Shown here: one piece after another, positions 7,910 to 16,032 of the stretch
Position numbering within the stretch: position 1 is the first letter of the stretch
Layout of the letters: every line of letters begins with the position of its first letter
Source of the DNA: Kutzneria sp. CA-103260
GTDB lineage: Bacteria; Actinomycetota; Actinomycetes; Mycobacteriales; Pseudonocardiaceae
DNA length: 64,000 bases
Reading direction: 5' to 3'
Assembly (NCBI RefSeq): GCF_018263855.1
Contig: NZ_CP073318.1
Span: forward strand, 10,416,001 to 10,480,000
Translations under genes and position numbers: made by a program
The notes under the pieces: generated by a model
What the model was told of the DNA's origin: nothing
The model's database searches: none
Seen by the model: only the letters and a program-made list of their open reading frames with translations

Positions 7910-8836
7910 TTATCCCCCTGAGGTGACGGTGGCCAACGCCGCGCGGGCCCGTTCCCGGCCGTGCGCGACGACGGTCCTGGCTACGTCCGGGTCGAACCGG
8001 GCGAAGCCGGACACCTCGAACTCATCGGTGGGCTCGACCAGCACCAGCCGGGGCCCGCTGCCCGGCCGAAGCTCGCCGACCTCCCTGGTGTGCTCGTAAT
8101 CCCGCAGCACGGCGAACCGGGCCACGTTCTCGAAGGCCAGCCCGAGCGCGTCGCCGAGCGAGGCGGGCGTGCCGGCCTGCCGCCCGCACGAGGAGGTCAC
8201 GACCACGACGGTGTCCGGCTGGTAGGCCAGGGCCGGCTGCAACGGCGTGTTGGCGACCATGCCGGCGTCCACGTAGCGGCGGCCGTCGATCTCCACCGGC
8301 GGGAACAGGATCGGCGCGGCGGCCCCGGCCATCAGGTGGTCGACGGTCAGCGGCACCTCGGTGAAACCGGAGCCGGCCGGCGCGGAGTTGGTGAAGTGCA
8401 CGACCTCGCCGCTGCACTCCTCCACGGCGGCGACCACGACCTGAACGTCAGGCGTGATCCGCAGCCGTTCCCCGCCGAGCACGGTGGTCAAGGTCCGCCG
8501 GGCCGGGGCGGTGTCCAGAAGCCACGTCCAGCCGACGGAGTCCAGCGCGTACCCCATCAAGTCGCTGGTGGGCAGCCGCACCAGGCCGGCCGGCCGCAGC
8601 AGCCGCCACAGGTCCAGTCGCGGCTTGTACACGTCGTGCCCCTGCACGGAGATCCACAGCTCCACCAGCTGCGCCGGCGACACGCCGGCGGCCAGCAGCC
8701 CGGCGTTCAGCCCGCCGGCGGAGGTGCCGGACAGCACGGTCGGCCGCAGCCCCTCGTCGGCCAGGCCCTGGGCCACGCCTGCGCCGAAGTACGCCGCGCA
8801 GGCCCCGCCGCCGGACAGCACCAGGGCGATGCTCAC
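7910..8836 (-). CDS. Patatin-like phospholipase/acylhydrolase
   Basis: Predicted lipid acyl hydrolase of 308 residues. It has the patatin oxyanion-hole motif SGGGACAAYFG, the nucleophile elbow GTSAGG (Ser about residue 38) and the catalytic-dyad DAG in YVDAGMVANTP, so the Ser-Asp dyad is complete. The GTG at 8836 overlaps the stop of the upstream GMC gene as GTGA and has GAGG 8 nt before it; a GTG at 8866 is an alternative. No signal peptide. Its place between a GMC oxidoreductase and a condensation-type protein suggests release or editing of an acyl group on a lipid or sterol-like substrate. Confidence 0.85.
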   Translation of the reverse strand: MSIALVLSGGGACAAYFGAGVAQGLADEGLRPTVLSGTSAGGLNAGLLAAGVSPAQLVELWISVQGHDVYKPRLDLWRLLRPAGLVRLPTSDLMGYALDSVGWTWLLDTAPARRTLTTVLGGERLRITPDVQVVVAAVEECSGEVVHFTNSAPAGSGFTEVPLTVDHLMAGAAAPILFPPVEIDGRRYVDAGMVANTPLQPALAYQPDTVVVVTSSCGRQAGTPASLGDALGLAFENVARFAVLRDYEHTREVGELRPGSGPRLVLVEPTDEFEVSGFARFDPDVARTVVAHGRERARAALATVTSGG

Positions 8837-11154
8837 GACGTCAGCCTCGGGCGGTAGACCTGCCACAGCGAGCCCAGGAAGAACGTGCCGAACCGCTCCA
8901 GCGCGGACCGCCCACTGGCCCGGATGGTGGTCAACTCCCGCAGGAAGGCCATCCGCCCCAGCCGCAGCTCGCCGGCCCCGAGCACGACGCCGTCCGACAA
9001 CACCTTCGTGTGCAGGGTGGTGGTGTCCGGCCAGATCGCCGTCGGCGCCCCGGCCCGCAGCTCCTTGTGCCCGCTCAACACCAGCTCACGGCCGCCGCCG
9101 TCGGTGAACGGCAGCCGGTAGCGCATCCGGCGACGGCCACCGCCCTCCCCGGTCACCATCAGCTCGACCCGCCCGGTGGACACCAGCAGCCGTCCGCCCA
9201 GCGCCGGGCAGTCGACGAAGCCCCGGGCGCGAGCCTCGTGCCGCGGGTCGGCCAGGAAGGCGTCCATGTCCTCGATCGCCACGGTCACGCGGATCCGCAG
9301 CGAAGTTTGCCCCTCTCGTTCACCGAGGGTGACCTGGCCGGCCATCTCCTCGGTGAACGAGAGGGCGGCTGCACCGGTCCGACCCCCGCTGAGACGGGCC
9401 GGTGCCGCCGGTGTGGCCTGCGTCGTTCCCCCTGAACGACGCCGACCACCACGCGTAGCAGACCTCCCCGACATGCCACGCGTGAGCAACAGATGATCGC
9501 AGAGACGGTCGGCCATCGCCGCAATCGTCAGCGACGGGTTCGCGCCGACCGGTCCGGGCATCGCGGCCCCGTCGGCGACGTACAGCCCCGGGTGCCCGAA
9601 CACCTCCCCATAAGAGTCGCAGACTCCCTCGCCCGGGTGGCGGCCGATCGGCGCGCCGCCGAGCGGATGGGCAACCGCCAACCGTTTGCGGAACCACAGC
9701 GGGTTGTCCAGGTACTCCCCGCCCAGCGCGCCGGTGATGGCCCGCATCGTGTCCCGAACCCGGTCGATGTAGTCCCGGCTGGTCGCGGTCGTCCAGGACA
9801 CGTCCAGCTCGCCGTCGCGCAGCCGCATCACGCCGTCGGGCACGTCCCGGCCCATGCCCAGCAGCGGCAGCGAGCAGTTGGACAGCGAGCCGCTGCCGAT
9901 CAGCTGGCCGATGCCGTGCTCAAGGTGGTCCGGGCCGGCCCAGCGCAGCGCCGCCCGCAGCCGGTTCATGCTGAAGCCGGCCAGCCGGGACAGGTCCCCG
10001 CGCACGTCCATGTTCTGCACCAGCCAGTCCAGGATCACCGGGTAGCCGGAGTCCTGGATGTAGAAGCCACGACCGATGCCGCCGCCCTCGTCCAGCTCGT
10101 CGGGCACGCGGATGGTGCTGGTGATCACCGGGCCGCGGCTGGCGTGCATCGGGCGCGGCCGGCCGTCACGGCGGGCGTGCAGCGCGAACGACAGCATGTC
10201 GCCGTTGCCGCTGAACCGGGTGCCCAGGGCCGCGCTCAGCCCGGGCAGGTGGGCCCGGTTGCCCAGCAGCAGCCGGGTGGTGCCGAACGAGCCGGCGGCC
10301 AGCACCAGGCGCTCGCAGTCGATGCGCTTGGACACCGAGCTGCCGTCCATGGCGTGCAGCAGGTAGCGGACCTGGTAGCCGGGGCCGCCGGGGCGGATGG
10401 CCTGCACCTCGCACATGGTGCGCAGGTCGGCGCCGGCCGCCTTGGCCGCGGACAGGTAGGTGTGGTCGAGGCTGTTCTTGGCGCCGTCGTTGCAGCCGAA
10501 GTCGCACTCGCCGCACAGCCGGCAGGTCCGCCGGGGCTGCCCGTGCAGGTTGCCGTAGGACGGCTCGATGATCGGCAGCGCGATGCCCGGCTGGGCGCCC
10601 GGCTTGGGCGCGAAGGCCACGGCCAGCGGCGGCAGCTGGTAGTCCAGCCCCAGCGCGGCCGCGGCCTCCTGGAACGCCTCGGTCTTGGGCACGCCGGCGA
10701 ACTGCGGGTCGTCGAACGGGTAGCGGCTCGGCGTGAGCATCGCCTCGACGGTGTCGTAGTGCGGGTCCAGGTCCTCGCGGGTGACCGGCCACGTCTCGTA
10801 CCCGCCGCCGGGCAGCTCCGAATCCTGGACGAACCAGCGCTCGTCCTTGCGCAGCAACACGTTCGCGTAGATCAGCGACCCGCCGCCGAGCCCGGCCGAG
10901 ACCACCGAGTCGAAGCCGCGGAACTCCAGCACGTCGAACAGCCCGTAGTCGGCCTGCTCGGGGTTCCAGAAGTTGTGCCGCATCTCCTCGGGCGTGCGGG
11001 CGAAGCTGTTGGGCGGCCAGGCCCGGCCGCGCTCCAGCACGACCACCGACAGCCCGGCGTCGGCCAGCCGGTGCGCGGCGACCGAGCCGCCGAAGCCGGA
11101 GCCCACGACCACCACGTCGGCGGTCTCCACCACAGATCCCCGCGGGCCGCCCAT
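8833..11154 (-). CDS. GMC-family FAD oxidoreductase (cholesterol oxidase-like) with C-terminal extension
   Basis: 773-residue flavoenzyme. Residues 8-560 are the GMC part: FAD-binding VVGSGFGGSVAAHRLADAG, the CRLCGECDFGCNDGAKNS block typical of the cholesterol oxidase-like branch, and a C-terminal HPLGGAPIG with catalytic His and GANPSLTIAAMAD with the matching Asn. A basic linker (about 565-600) leads to an extra 190-residue domain that is beta-rich and not catalytic by eye. Likely reaction: oxidation of a hydroxyl on a sterol or other lipid, with FAD reduced. The ATG at 11154 forms TGATG with the upstream hydrolase stop; the open frame further upstream is shadow. Translationally coupled on both sides. 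Confidence 0.83.
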   Translation of the reverse strand: MGGPRGSVVETADVVVVGSGFGGSVAAHRLADAGLSVVVLERGRAWPPNSFARTPEEMRHNFWNPEQADYGLFDVLEFRGFDSVVSAGLGGGSLIYANVLLRKDERWFVQDSELPGGGYETWPVTREDLDPHYDTVEAMLTPSRYPFDDPQFAGVPKTEAFQEAAAALGLDYQLPPLAVAFAPKPGAQPGIALPIIEPSYGNLHGQPRRTCRLCGECDFGCNDGAKNSLDHTYLSAAKAAGADLRTMCEVQAIRPGGPGYQVRYLLHAMDGSSVSKRIDCERLVLAAGSFGTTRLLLGNRAHLPGLSAALGTRFSGNGDMLSFALHARRDGRPRPMHASRGPVITSTIRVPDELDEGGGIGRGFYIQDSGYPVILDWLVQNMDVRGDLSRLAGFSMNRLRAALRWAGPDHLEHGIGQLIGSGSLSNCSLPLLGMGRDVPDGVMRLRDGELDVSWTTATSRDYIDRVRDTMRAITGALGGEYLDNPLWFRKRLAVAHPLGGAPIGRHPGEGVCDSYGEVFGHPGLYVADGAAMPGPVGANPSLTIAAMADRLCDHLLLTRGMSGRSATRGGRRRSGGTTQATPAAPARLSGGRTGAAALSFTEEMAGQVTLGEREGQTSLRIRVTVAIEDMDAFLADPRHEARARGFVDCPALGGRLLVSTGRVELMVTGEGGGRRRMRYRLPFTDGGGRELVLSGHKELRAGAPTAIWPDTTTLHTKVLSDGVVLGAGELRLGRMAFLRELTTIRASGRSALERFGTFFLGSLWQVYRPRLTS

Positions 11155-12224
11155 CAGCCGGCCGCCCGCTTCAGGAAGTCCACGATGTGGGGGAACACCT
11201 CGAGGTCGACGTGCCGGCCGATGAACGGGTCCAGGTGCCCGTAGCCGGGCAGCGCTCGCAGCTCGTGCCGGCCGGGCGCGGCCTCCTCCAGCCGGCGGTG
11301 GAACACCTGCTGGGAGTCGATGAACACCCGGTTGTGGGTGCCGGTGAGCAGCAGCAGCGGGGTGGTCACGGAGCCGAGGTCGGCGGTGTAGTCCTCGCCG
11401 GTGTCGTAGGCCACGGCGTGCCCGGCGAAGATCATCTTGCGCACGTGCCGGTCGTAGTTGACCCCGCTGGCCTGGCAGATGTCGCCGATCCGCTGGTGGG
11501 TGACCGGCAGCAGGTTGCGGTGCTCGTACATGGCCGGCCAGCCGCTGCCCCACATCGCGCTGAGCATGTGGCAGGCCGGCACCGCGCACTCCGGGTGCAG
11601 CACCGACATCAGCTTGGACACCGCCCAGCCGGTGGTGAACGCCGGCCCGCTGGACCACTGCGGGTCCAGGTAGGGCTGGTTCAGCCCGTACTCGATGACG
11701 TCCGGGCCGGCGACCAGGCGCACGGTCGACCACAGCGGCACTCGCGGCGTGAGGCCGACGCTGTTGCACACCATGCTCGCGATGTCCCCGATCGACCCGC
11801 CGAACAGGCTCATCAGGAAGGACACGGAGCCGAGGCAGTGCGCGACCACGTGGATCCGCCGCCCCCCGACGTGGCGGCGGAGCTCGGTGAGGGCCGCGGG
11901 GTAGTCGTGCCGGGCGAGGTCGTCGAGGGTGAAGCGGTGCGCCGACTTGTTGTACGGCAGCCGGTTGCTCATCCGGGAGTCCAGCGCCCAGACCTCGCCG
12001 AACCCGTTGTCCAGCAGGTGGGTGACCAGGTTGCGGTGCTCCGGCATGACGAACATGTCCATCGACGAGGTCAGGCCGTGCACCAGCAGCACCACGTCGT
12101 CGGTGGTCTCCCGGCGGAAGCGGGTCAGGTTCAGGCCAAGGCCGTCAGTCGTCGTCACCGGGTGAACGCTCACGTCCGCGTCGCGCACCCCGTTGAGGGT
12201 GTACAGCGGAATCTCTCGGTTCAT
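11154..12224 (-). CDS. Alpha/beta hydrolase with a cysteine at the nucleophile elbow
   Basis: 356-residue alpha/beta-hydrolase fold protein, first gene of the block. The oxyanion segment is LLVHGLTSSMDMF. The nucleophile elbow reads AHCLGS, with Cys about residue 130 where most esterases have Ser. A C-terminal LTGTHNRVF (acid region) and GYGHLDPF (His) could complete a triad. A Cys elbow is known in PHA synthases and dienelactone hydrolases, which favours acyl transfer or thioester chemistry, but this is inference. From memory, large actinobacterial GMC proteins exist that carry a fused hydrolase of this type, which supports joint function with the next gene. ATG after a GGGGGG stretch. Confidence 0.8.
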   Translation of the reverse strand: MNREIPLYTLNGVRDADVSVHPVTTTDGLGLNLTRFRRETTDDVVLLVHGLTSSMDMFVMPEHRNLVTHLLDNGFGEVWALDSRMSNRLPYNKSAHRFTLDDLARHDYPAALTELRRHVGGRRIHVVAHCLGSVSFLMSLFGGSIGDIASMVCNSVGLTPRVPLWSTVRLVAGPDVIEYGLNQPYLDPQWSSGPAFTTGWAVSKLMSVLHPECAVPACHMLSAMWGSGWPAMYEHRNLLPVTHQRIGDICQASGVNYDRHVRKMIFAGHAVAYDTGEDYTADLGSVTTPLLLLTGTHNRVFIDSQQVFHRRLEEAAPGRHELRALPGYGHLDPFIGRHVDLEVFPHIVDFLKRAAG

Positions 12225-12289
12225 CGCGCCCCCCAGCGACTAGGTGGATGGTCGACCGTCACCCTGACGGACCAGCATCCGATTTTCCA

Positions 12290-12305
12290 TCGTGGTAAAC
12301 CACGA
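12290..12305. promoter_or_regulatory. Palindrome upstream of the hydrolase-GMC-patatin block
   Basis: TCGTGGTAAACCACGA is a perfect dyad (7-bp arms, AA centre) 66 bp before the hydrolase start and in the only sizeable gap between that block and the LAL regulator gene. Candidate operator for that regulator. A 12-bp direct repeat GAGGTCGGTCAG also occurs at 12392 and 12409 at the regulator 3' end. Confidence 0.4.
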
Positions 12306-12416
12306 CATTCGGTGTTCGACGGCCGTGAGCTGGGGCTGAACGAGGTACGCCCTGGTGTCGGCCCATGTCCGCAGCGTGACCGATTTTGACGGAGGTCGGT
12401 CAGTTACCGAGGTCGG

Positions 12417-15341
12417 TCAGCTCTGGTCGAGATACGGCCCGAGCACCCGGCCCAGGCCGCCGCGGGCCGGCACCCCGGTCTTGCTGAAGATGCGGGTCAG
12501 GTGGGTCTCCACGGTCCGCAGGCTCAGCGACAGCCGCTCGGCGATCTGGGCGTTGGTCCGGCCGTCCACGACCAGCCGCGCCACCTCGAACTCCCGTTGC
12601 GACAGCCCGAACGGCAGCTCCTGCCGGCGGCCGGCCCGCGGCACCGGCACCCGCTGGCCGAGCCGGCGCTGGGCCTCGGCGGCCTGGGCGTGCAGCCCTC
12701 GTGCCCCGGCCGTGGCGAACAGCTCCGCCGCCGTGGCCAGCTGCTTGAGGCCGGCGGCCCGGTCGCCGGAGGTGGCCAGGCTCTGCCCGGCCCGCAGCCG
12801 CGCCCGGCCCTCTTCCAGCCGGTAGTCCAGGCCGGCCAGCGTCTCGGCCGACTGGAGGGCCAGTTTGGCCGAGGCCGCCGGGTCGGCCACGCTCAGCGCG
12901 TGGGCCCGGATCAGGTCGGCGACCGCCACGTTGACCTCGTGGTCGGGGTGCCGGATCGCGTCGGCCCGGTCGACCAGCGGCAGCGCGGCGCTCGGATTGC
13001 CGGCGATGGCCTCGGCGTGGGCCATCGCCTCCAGGCAGATCAGCAGCAGTGTCTCGTCGCGCACGCCCTCGGACTCGAACTCCTCGCACGCGGCCAGCAC
13101 CGCGGGCCGGCCGGCCTCCAGGTCGCGGGAGTAGATCAGCACCAGGCTGCGGGCACAGCCGGACAGCACCGACCAGTACACCTTGCTCGGCTGCTGGTTG
13201 TTCCGCGCGCTCTCACTGGCCGCCTTCAGCGCCGCCGGGTACTCGCCCGACCAGGCCAGCACCAGCGACTGCGCGGTCAGCGCCATCGTCTGCGCCTCGG
13301 GGGCGCCGACCAGCCGCGCGATGTCGCACGCCTCCTCAGCGATCGGCTGGGCCTCGGCCAGCCGGCCCAGCCGGCCCAGTGCGAAGGCCTTGGCCGCCAG
13401 CAGGTAGGCCAGCACGAACTGCTGCCCGGTGGCCCGGGCGATCTCGATGGCCCGCTCCAGCCGGGTCAGCGCCGGCGCGTGCCGGCCGACCATCATCTCG
13501 GCCCAGCACAGCCACGCGGTGATGTCCATCCACGGCGCGATCTCCGGCACCGTCAGCTGGGACATCAGCCGGTCGACCTCGTCCAGCAGGTCCAGCGCGC
13601 CCGGGATGTCGCCGGTGATGTAGGCCGGCATCACGCCCAGCGCCGCGGTGGCGAACGCGGTCGCCGGGTCCAGGTGGTCCAGCTTGGCCATCTCGGCCAG
13701 CATCCGCGCGCACTCGGCGGCCTCGCCGGTGCCGATGTACTCCACGGCCAGCCGCAGGTACAGCGGCGCGGCCTCGACCACCAGCGGGTTGGGCAGCTTG
13801 CGCAGCTCAGCCAGCAGGACCGCCTTGGCGGCCTCCCGCGAGCCCAGCATCCGCTCCATCGTGGCGCACAGCCGGGCCGCGACGGCCCGGCGCGCCAGGT
13901 CCTCGACCGGCAGCAGCGCCAGCGCCTCGCGGGCGGTCTCCCGGCCGCCGCTGAGCTGGCCGCTGCTCAGCTGGGCGTTGGCCAGCGCCAGCAGCAGATT
14001 GCACCGCGTCGGCCGGGTCGCCTCGTTCTCCGGCAGCAGCCGCAGCGCGTTGCCCAGCCAGTGCGCGGCCGTCGCCGGCGCGCGGGACACCACCGCCTGC
14101 GCCGCCGAGGCCAGCTCGCTCACCGACACCAGGTCGCCGAACGGGGCCGAGTTCACCACGTGGTGGGCCAGCATCTGCGGCTGCGCGCCCTTGCCGCGCA
14201 GGAAGTGCGCCGCCCGGCCGTGCGCACCCATCCGCCAGCCGGCCTTGGCCGACGCGTACGCCGCGTGCCGCACCAGCGGATGCCGGAACCGGAACCGGGC
14301 GGCGTCCGGCCGCACCACGTCCCGGGCCACCAGCTCGTCCAGCGCGGTCAGCGCGTCCGACTCCGCGATCTCCCCGGCCGCGGCCACCGCCGCCGGCTCG
14401 AACTCGTCACCGACCACGGCGGCGGCCTTGGCCACCAACTGCCCGTGCGCGCTCAGGCTGGTCAGCTCCAGCAGCAGGGCGGCGCGGACCGCGTCCGGCA
14501 CCTCGGCGGTCATCGACGCGAAGGCCTCGCTGGCCGTGTCCCGCGGCGCCGGCACCCGGCCGTTGTTCATCCGGGACAAGGCCTCCAGGTAGAACGGGTT
14601 GCCGCCGCTGGCCTCGTACAGCCACTGCCGGCGGGTCCGGTTCACCTCCGGCCCCAGCAGCTCCTCGGTCTCCTGCTCGGTCAGCGGCGAGACGTCCACC
14701 CGTACCCGCCGCGCCGGCTGGGCCAGCCCCAGCGCGGCCGACAGCTGCGGCGAGGCCTGGCCCGGACGGTAGGCCACCGCCACCACGATCCGGCCGCGCG
14801 GCGCGTGCCGCAGCAGGTGGTCCAGCAGCTCCACCGAGCTCTCGTCGGCCCAGTGCACGTCATCCAGCACCAGCACCAGGCCGCCGGACTCGGCCAGCAG
14901 CTCCAGCAGGCCCCGCACCGCTCGGAACAGCCGGTAGCGGTCGGGCGCCTCGGCCGGCACGTCCGCGCCGATGCCGGCGAACACCGAACCCAGCAGCCGC
15001 CGCTCGCCCTCGGACAGGCGGGTCAGCTGCCGTTCCGGCAACGTCTCCAGGTGGTCGTCCAGCGCGTCGGCGATGGCCGCCAGCGGGGCGTCCCGCTCGA
15101 ACTCCGAGGCCCGGCCCAGCAGCGTCAGCATCGCCCGGCCGCGGGCCGCCGACACCGCCTCGGCCAGCAGCCGCGACTTGCCCACCCCGGGCTCCCCGAC
15201 CAGCTCCAACAGCTGGAACGTGCCCTTGCCGGCGCGGTCGAGCGTCTTGTCCACCAGGCGCAGGGCATCGGCGCGGCCGACCAGCGTGGCTCGGCCAGGG
15301 TCCTCCGCTGTCCCCCGCGTGCGTTCGCGCCGGCCGGTCAC
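12417..15341 (-). CDS. LAL-family (large ATP-binding) LuxR transcriptional regulator
   Basis: 974-residue regulator of the MalT/LAL class. N-terminal AAA-type ATPase: Walker A GEPGVGKSRLL (about residue 49) and Walker B LVLVLDDVHWAD (about 155). The middle 500 residues are helical, Ala/Leu-rich repeats of TPR type. The C-terminal LuxR helix-turn-helix is complete (LSQREFEVARLVVDGRTNAQ, then IAERLSLSLRTVETHLTRIF). LAL proteins are usually activators of secondary-metabolite or carbohydrate genes. It lies immediately upstream of, and on the same strand as, the hydrolase-GMC-patatin-condensation block, its likely target. GTG start after GAGG with a short 4-nt spacer. Confidence 0.9.
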   Translation of the reverse strand: MTGRRERTRGTAEDPGRATLVGRADALRLVDKTLDRAGKGTFQLLELVGEPGVGKSRLLAEAVSAARGRAMLTLLGRASEFERDAPLAAIADALDDHLETLPERQLTRLSEGERRLLGSVFAGIGADVPAEAPDRYRLFRAVRGLLELLAESGGLVLVLDDVHWADESSVELLDHLLRHAPRGRIVVAVAYRPGQASPQLSAALGLAQPARRVRVDVSPLTEQETEELLGPEVNRTRRQWLYEASGGNPFYLEALSRMNNGRVPAPRDTASEAFASMTAEVPDAVRAALLLELTSLSAHGQLVAKAAAVVGDEFEPAAVAAAGEIAESDALTALDELVARDVVRPDAARFRFRHPLVRHAAYASAKAGWRMGAHGRAAHFLRGKGAQPQMLAHHVVNSAPFGDLVSVSELASAAQAVVSRAPATAAHWLGNALRLLPENEATRPTRCNLLLALANAQLSSGQLSGGRETAREALALLPVEDLARRAVAARLCATMERMLGSREAAKAVLLAELRKLPNPLVVEAAPLYLRLAVEYIGTGEAAECARMLAEMAKLDHLDPATAFATAALGVMPAYITGDIPGALDLLDEVDRLMSQLTVPEIAPWMDITAWLCWAEMMVGRHAPALTRLERAIEIARATGQQFVLAYLLAAKAFALGRLGRLAEAQPIAEEACDIARLVGAPEAQTMALTAQSLVLAWSGEYPAALKAASESARNNQQPSKVYWSVLSGCARSLVLIYSRDLEAGRPAVLAACEEFESEGVRDETLLLICLEAMAHAEAIAGNPSAALPLVDRADAIRHPDHEVNVAVADLIRAHALSVADPAASAKLALQSAETLAGLDYRLEEGRARLRAGQSLATSGDRAAGLKQLATAAELFATAGARGLHAQAAEAQRRLGQRVPVPRAGRRQELPFGLSQREFEVARLVVDGRTNAQIAERLSLSLRTVETHLTRIFSKTGVPARGGLGRVLGPYLDQS

Positions 15342-15518
15342 GGCACCTCATCAGGGTGGGGTACGGGATTGAACATCGGCGTCAAGAGTGCCAGTCCAGG
15401 GTCGTTTCGGGCAAGAGACGAAAAGGCAGGGTTAACCGGCAATGCGAATTCCGCGGGACAATTCTGCATGTTCGCGTGATTCGTATCACCCTCGTATGGG
15501 GGAGATGGCCGAAGGGGA

Positions 15519-15929
15519 TCAACCCCGGAGCATGGAGAACCGGACGTTTCGGACCGGATTGTCCACGTTGGTGTCGACCAGGCAGATCGACTGCCAGGTG
15601 CCCAGCGCCAGCCGGCCGGCCAGCACCGGGATCGTCGCGTACGGCGGCAGAAACGCAGGTAGAACGTGGTCGCGCCCGTGTCCTGGCGTGCCGTGACGGT
15701 GCCGCCACGTCTCGTCATGGGGCAGCACCCGGGCGAGCGCGGCCAACAGGTCGTCGTCGCTGCCGGCCCCGGTTTCCAGCACCGCCAGGCCCGCCGTCGC
15801 GTGCGGCACCCAGACATGCAGCAACCCGTCCACGGCCCCCTCATCGGCGAGAAATCGCTCGCAGTCGCCGGTCAGGTCGTACACCACCTCGGCCGATCCG
15901 GTCCTGATCGTAATTTCGACACTTCGCAC
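15519..15929 (-). CDS. YjbQ family (UPF0047) protein
   Basis: 136-residue member of the YjbQ family, a trimeric cytosolic fold; E. coli YjbQ has weak thiamine-phosphate synthase activity. Family blocks are PHATAGLAVLE (about residue 50), HRHGTPGHGRDHVLPAFL and LALGTWQSICLVD near the C-terminus. The frame is open to 16064, but the family length and the GTG at 15929 (VRSVEITIRTG) define the start. Transcribed divergently from the aminotransferase gene, with the short palindromic element at 15951-16004 between them. True cellular role unclear. Confidence 0.85.
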   Translation of the reverse strand: MRSVEITIRTGSAEVVYDLTGDCERFLADEGAVDGLLHVWVPHATAGLAVLETGAGSDDDLLAALARVLPHDETWRHRHGTPGHGRDHVLPAFLPPYATIPVLAGRLALGTWQSICLVDTNVDNPVRNVRFSMLRG

Positions 15930-15950
15930 GGCACGTGAACGTACTTTCTC

Positions 15951-16004
15951 CGCGCGTGCCGCGCGGGGCGAGGTAGCTCGTGACCGGCGCGACCTCGCAC
16001 TCTC
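15951..16004 (-). repeat. Short (empty-site) form of the nested palindromic element
   Basis: Read on the minus strand this 54-bp stretch matches the two outer flanks of the 17854-18002 element at about 50 of 54 positions, but lacks its 96-bp inner part. GCGCCGG is followed directly by TCACGAG. The outer stem here is GCGAGGT paired with ACCTCGC, against GCGAGGC with GCCTCGC in the long copy, a compensated change. It lies in the divergent promoter region of yjbQ and the aminotransferase gene. Confidence 0.65.
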
Positions 16005-16020
16005 CGCGTGTCGGGAGCCG

Positions 16021-16026
16021 TAGCTT
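16021..16026 (+). promoter_or_regulatory. -10 box of a probable leaderless promoter
   Basis: TAGCTT ends 6 nt before the ATG at 16033, so transcription would start at or next to the start codon. No Shine-Dalgarno sequence is present. Inferred from spacing. Confidence 0.5.
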
Positions 16027-16032
16027 GGTGGA

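Noticed and set aside
11155..11769. N-terminal extension of the GMC oxidoreductase
   Set aside because: It overlaps the hydrolase gene in another frame; the FAD motif lies at the expected distance from ATG 11154, which is coupled to the hydrolase stop.
6657..15341. Classical NRPS or polyketide gene cluster
   Set aside because: There is no adenylation, carrier, ketosynthase or thioesterase domain; only one stand-alone condensation-type protein is present.
12501..15479. 992-codon open frame on the plus strand opposite the LAL regulator
   Set aside because: Translation is Gln/Arg/His-rich noise typical of antisense frames in GC-rich DNA; the minus strand has Walker and LuxR motifs.
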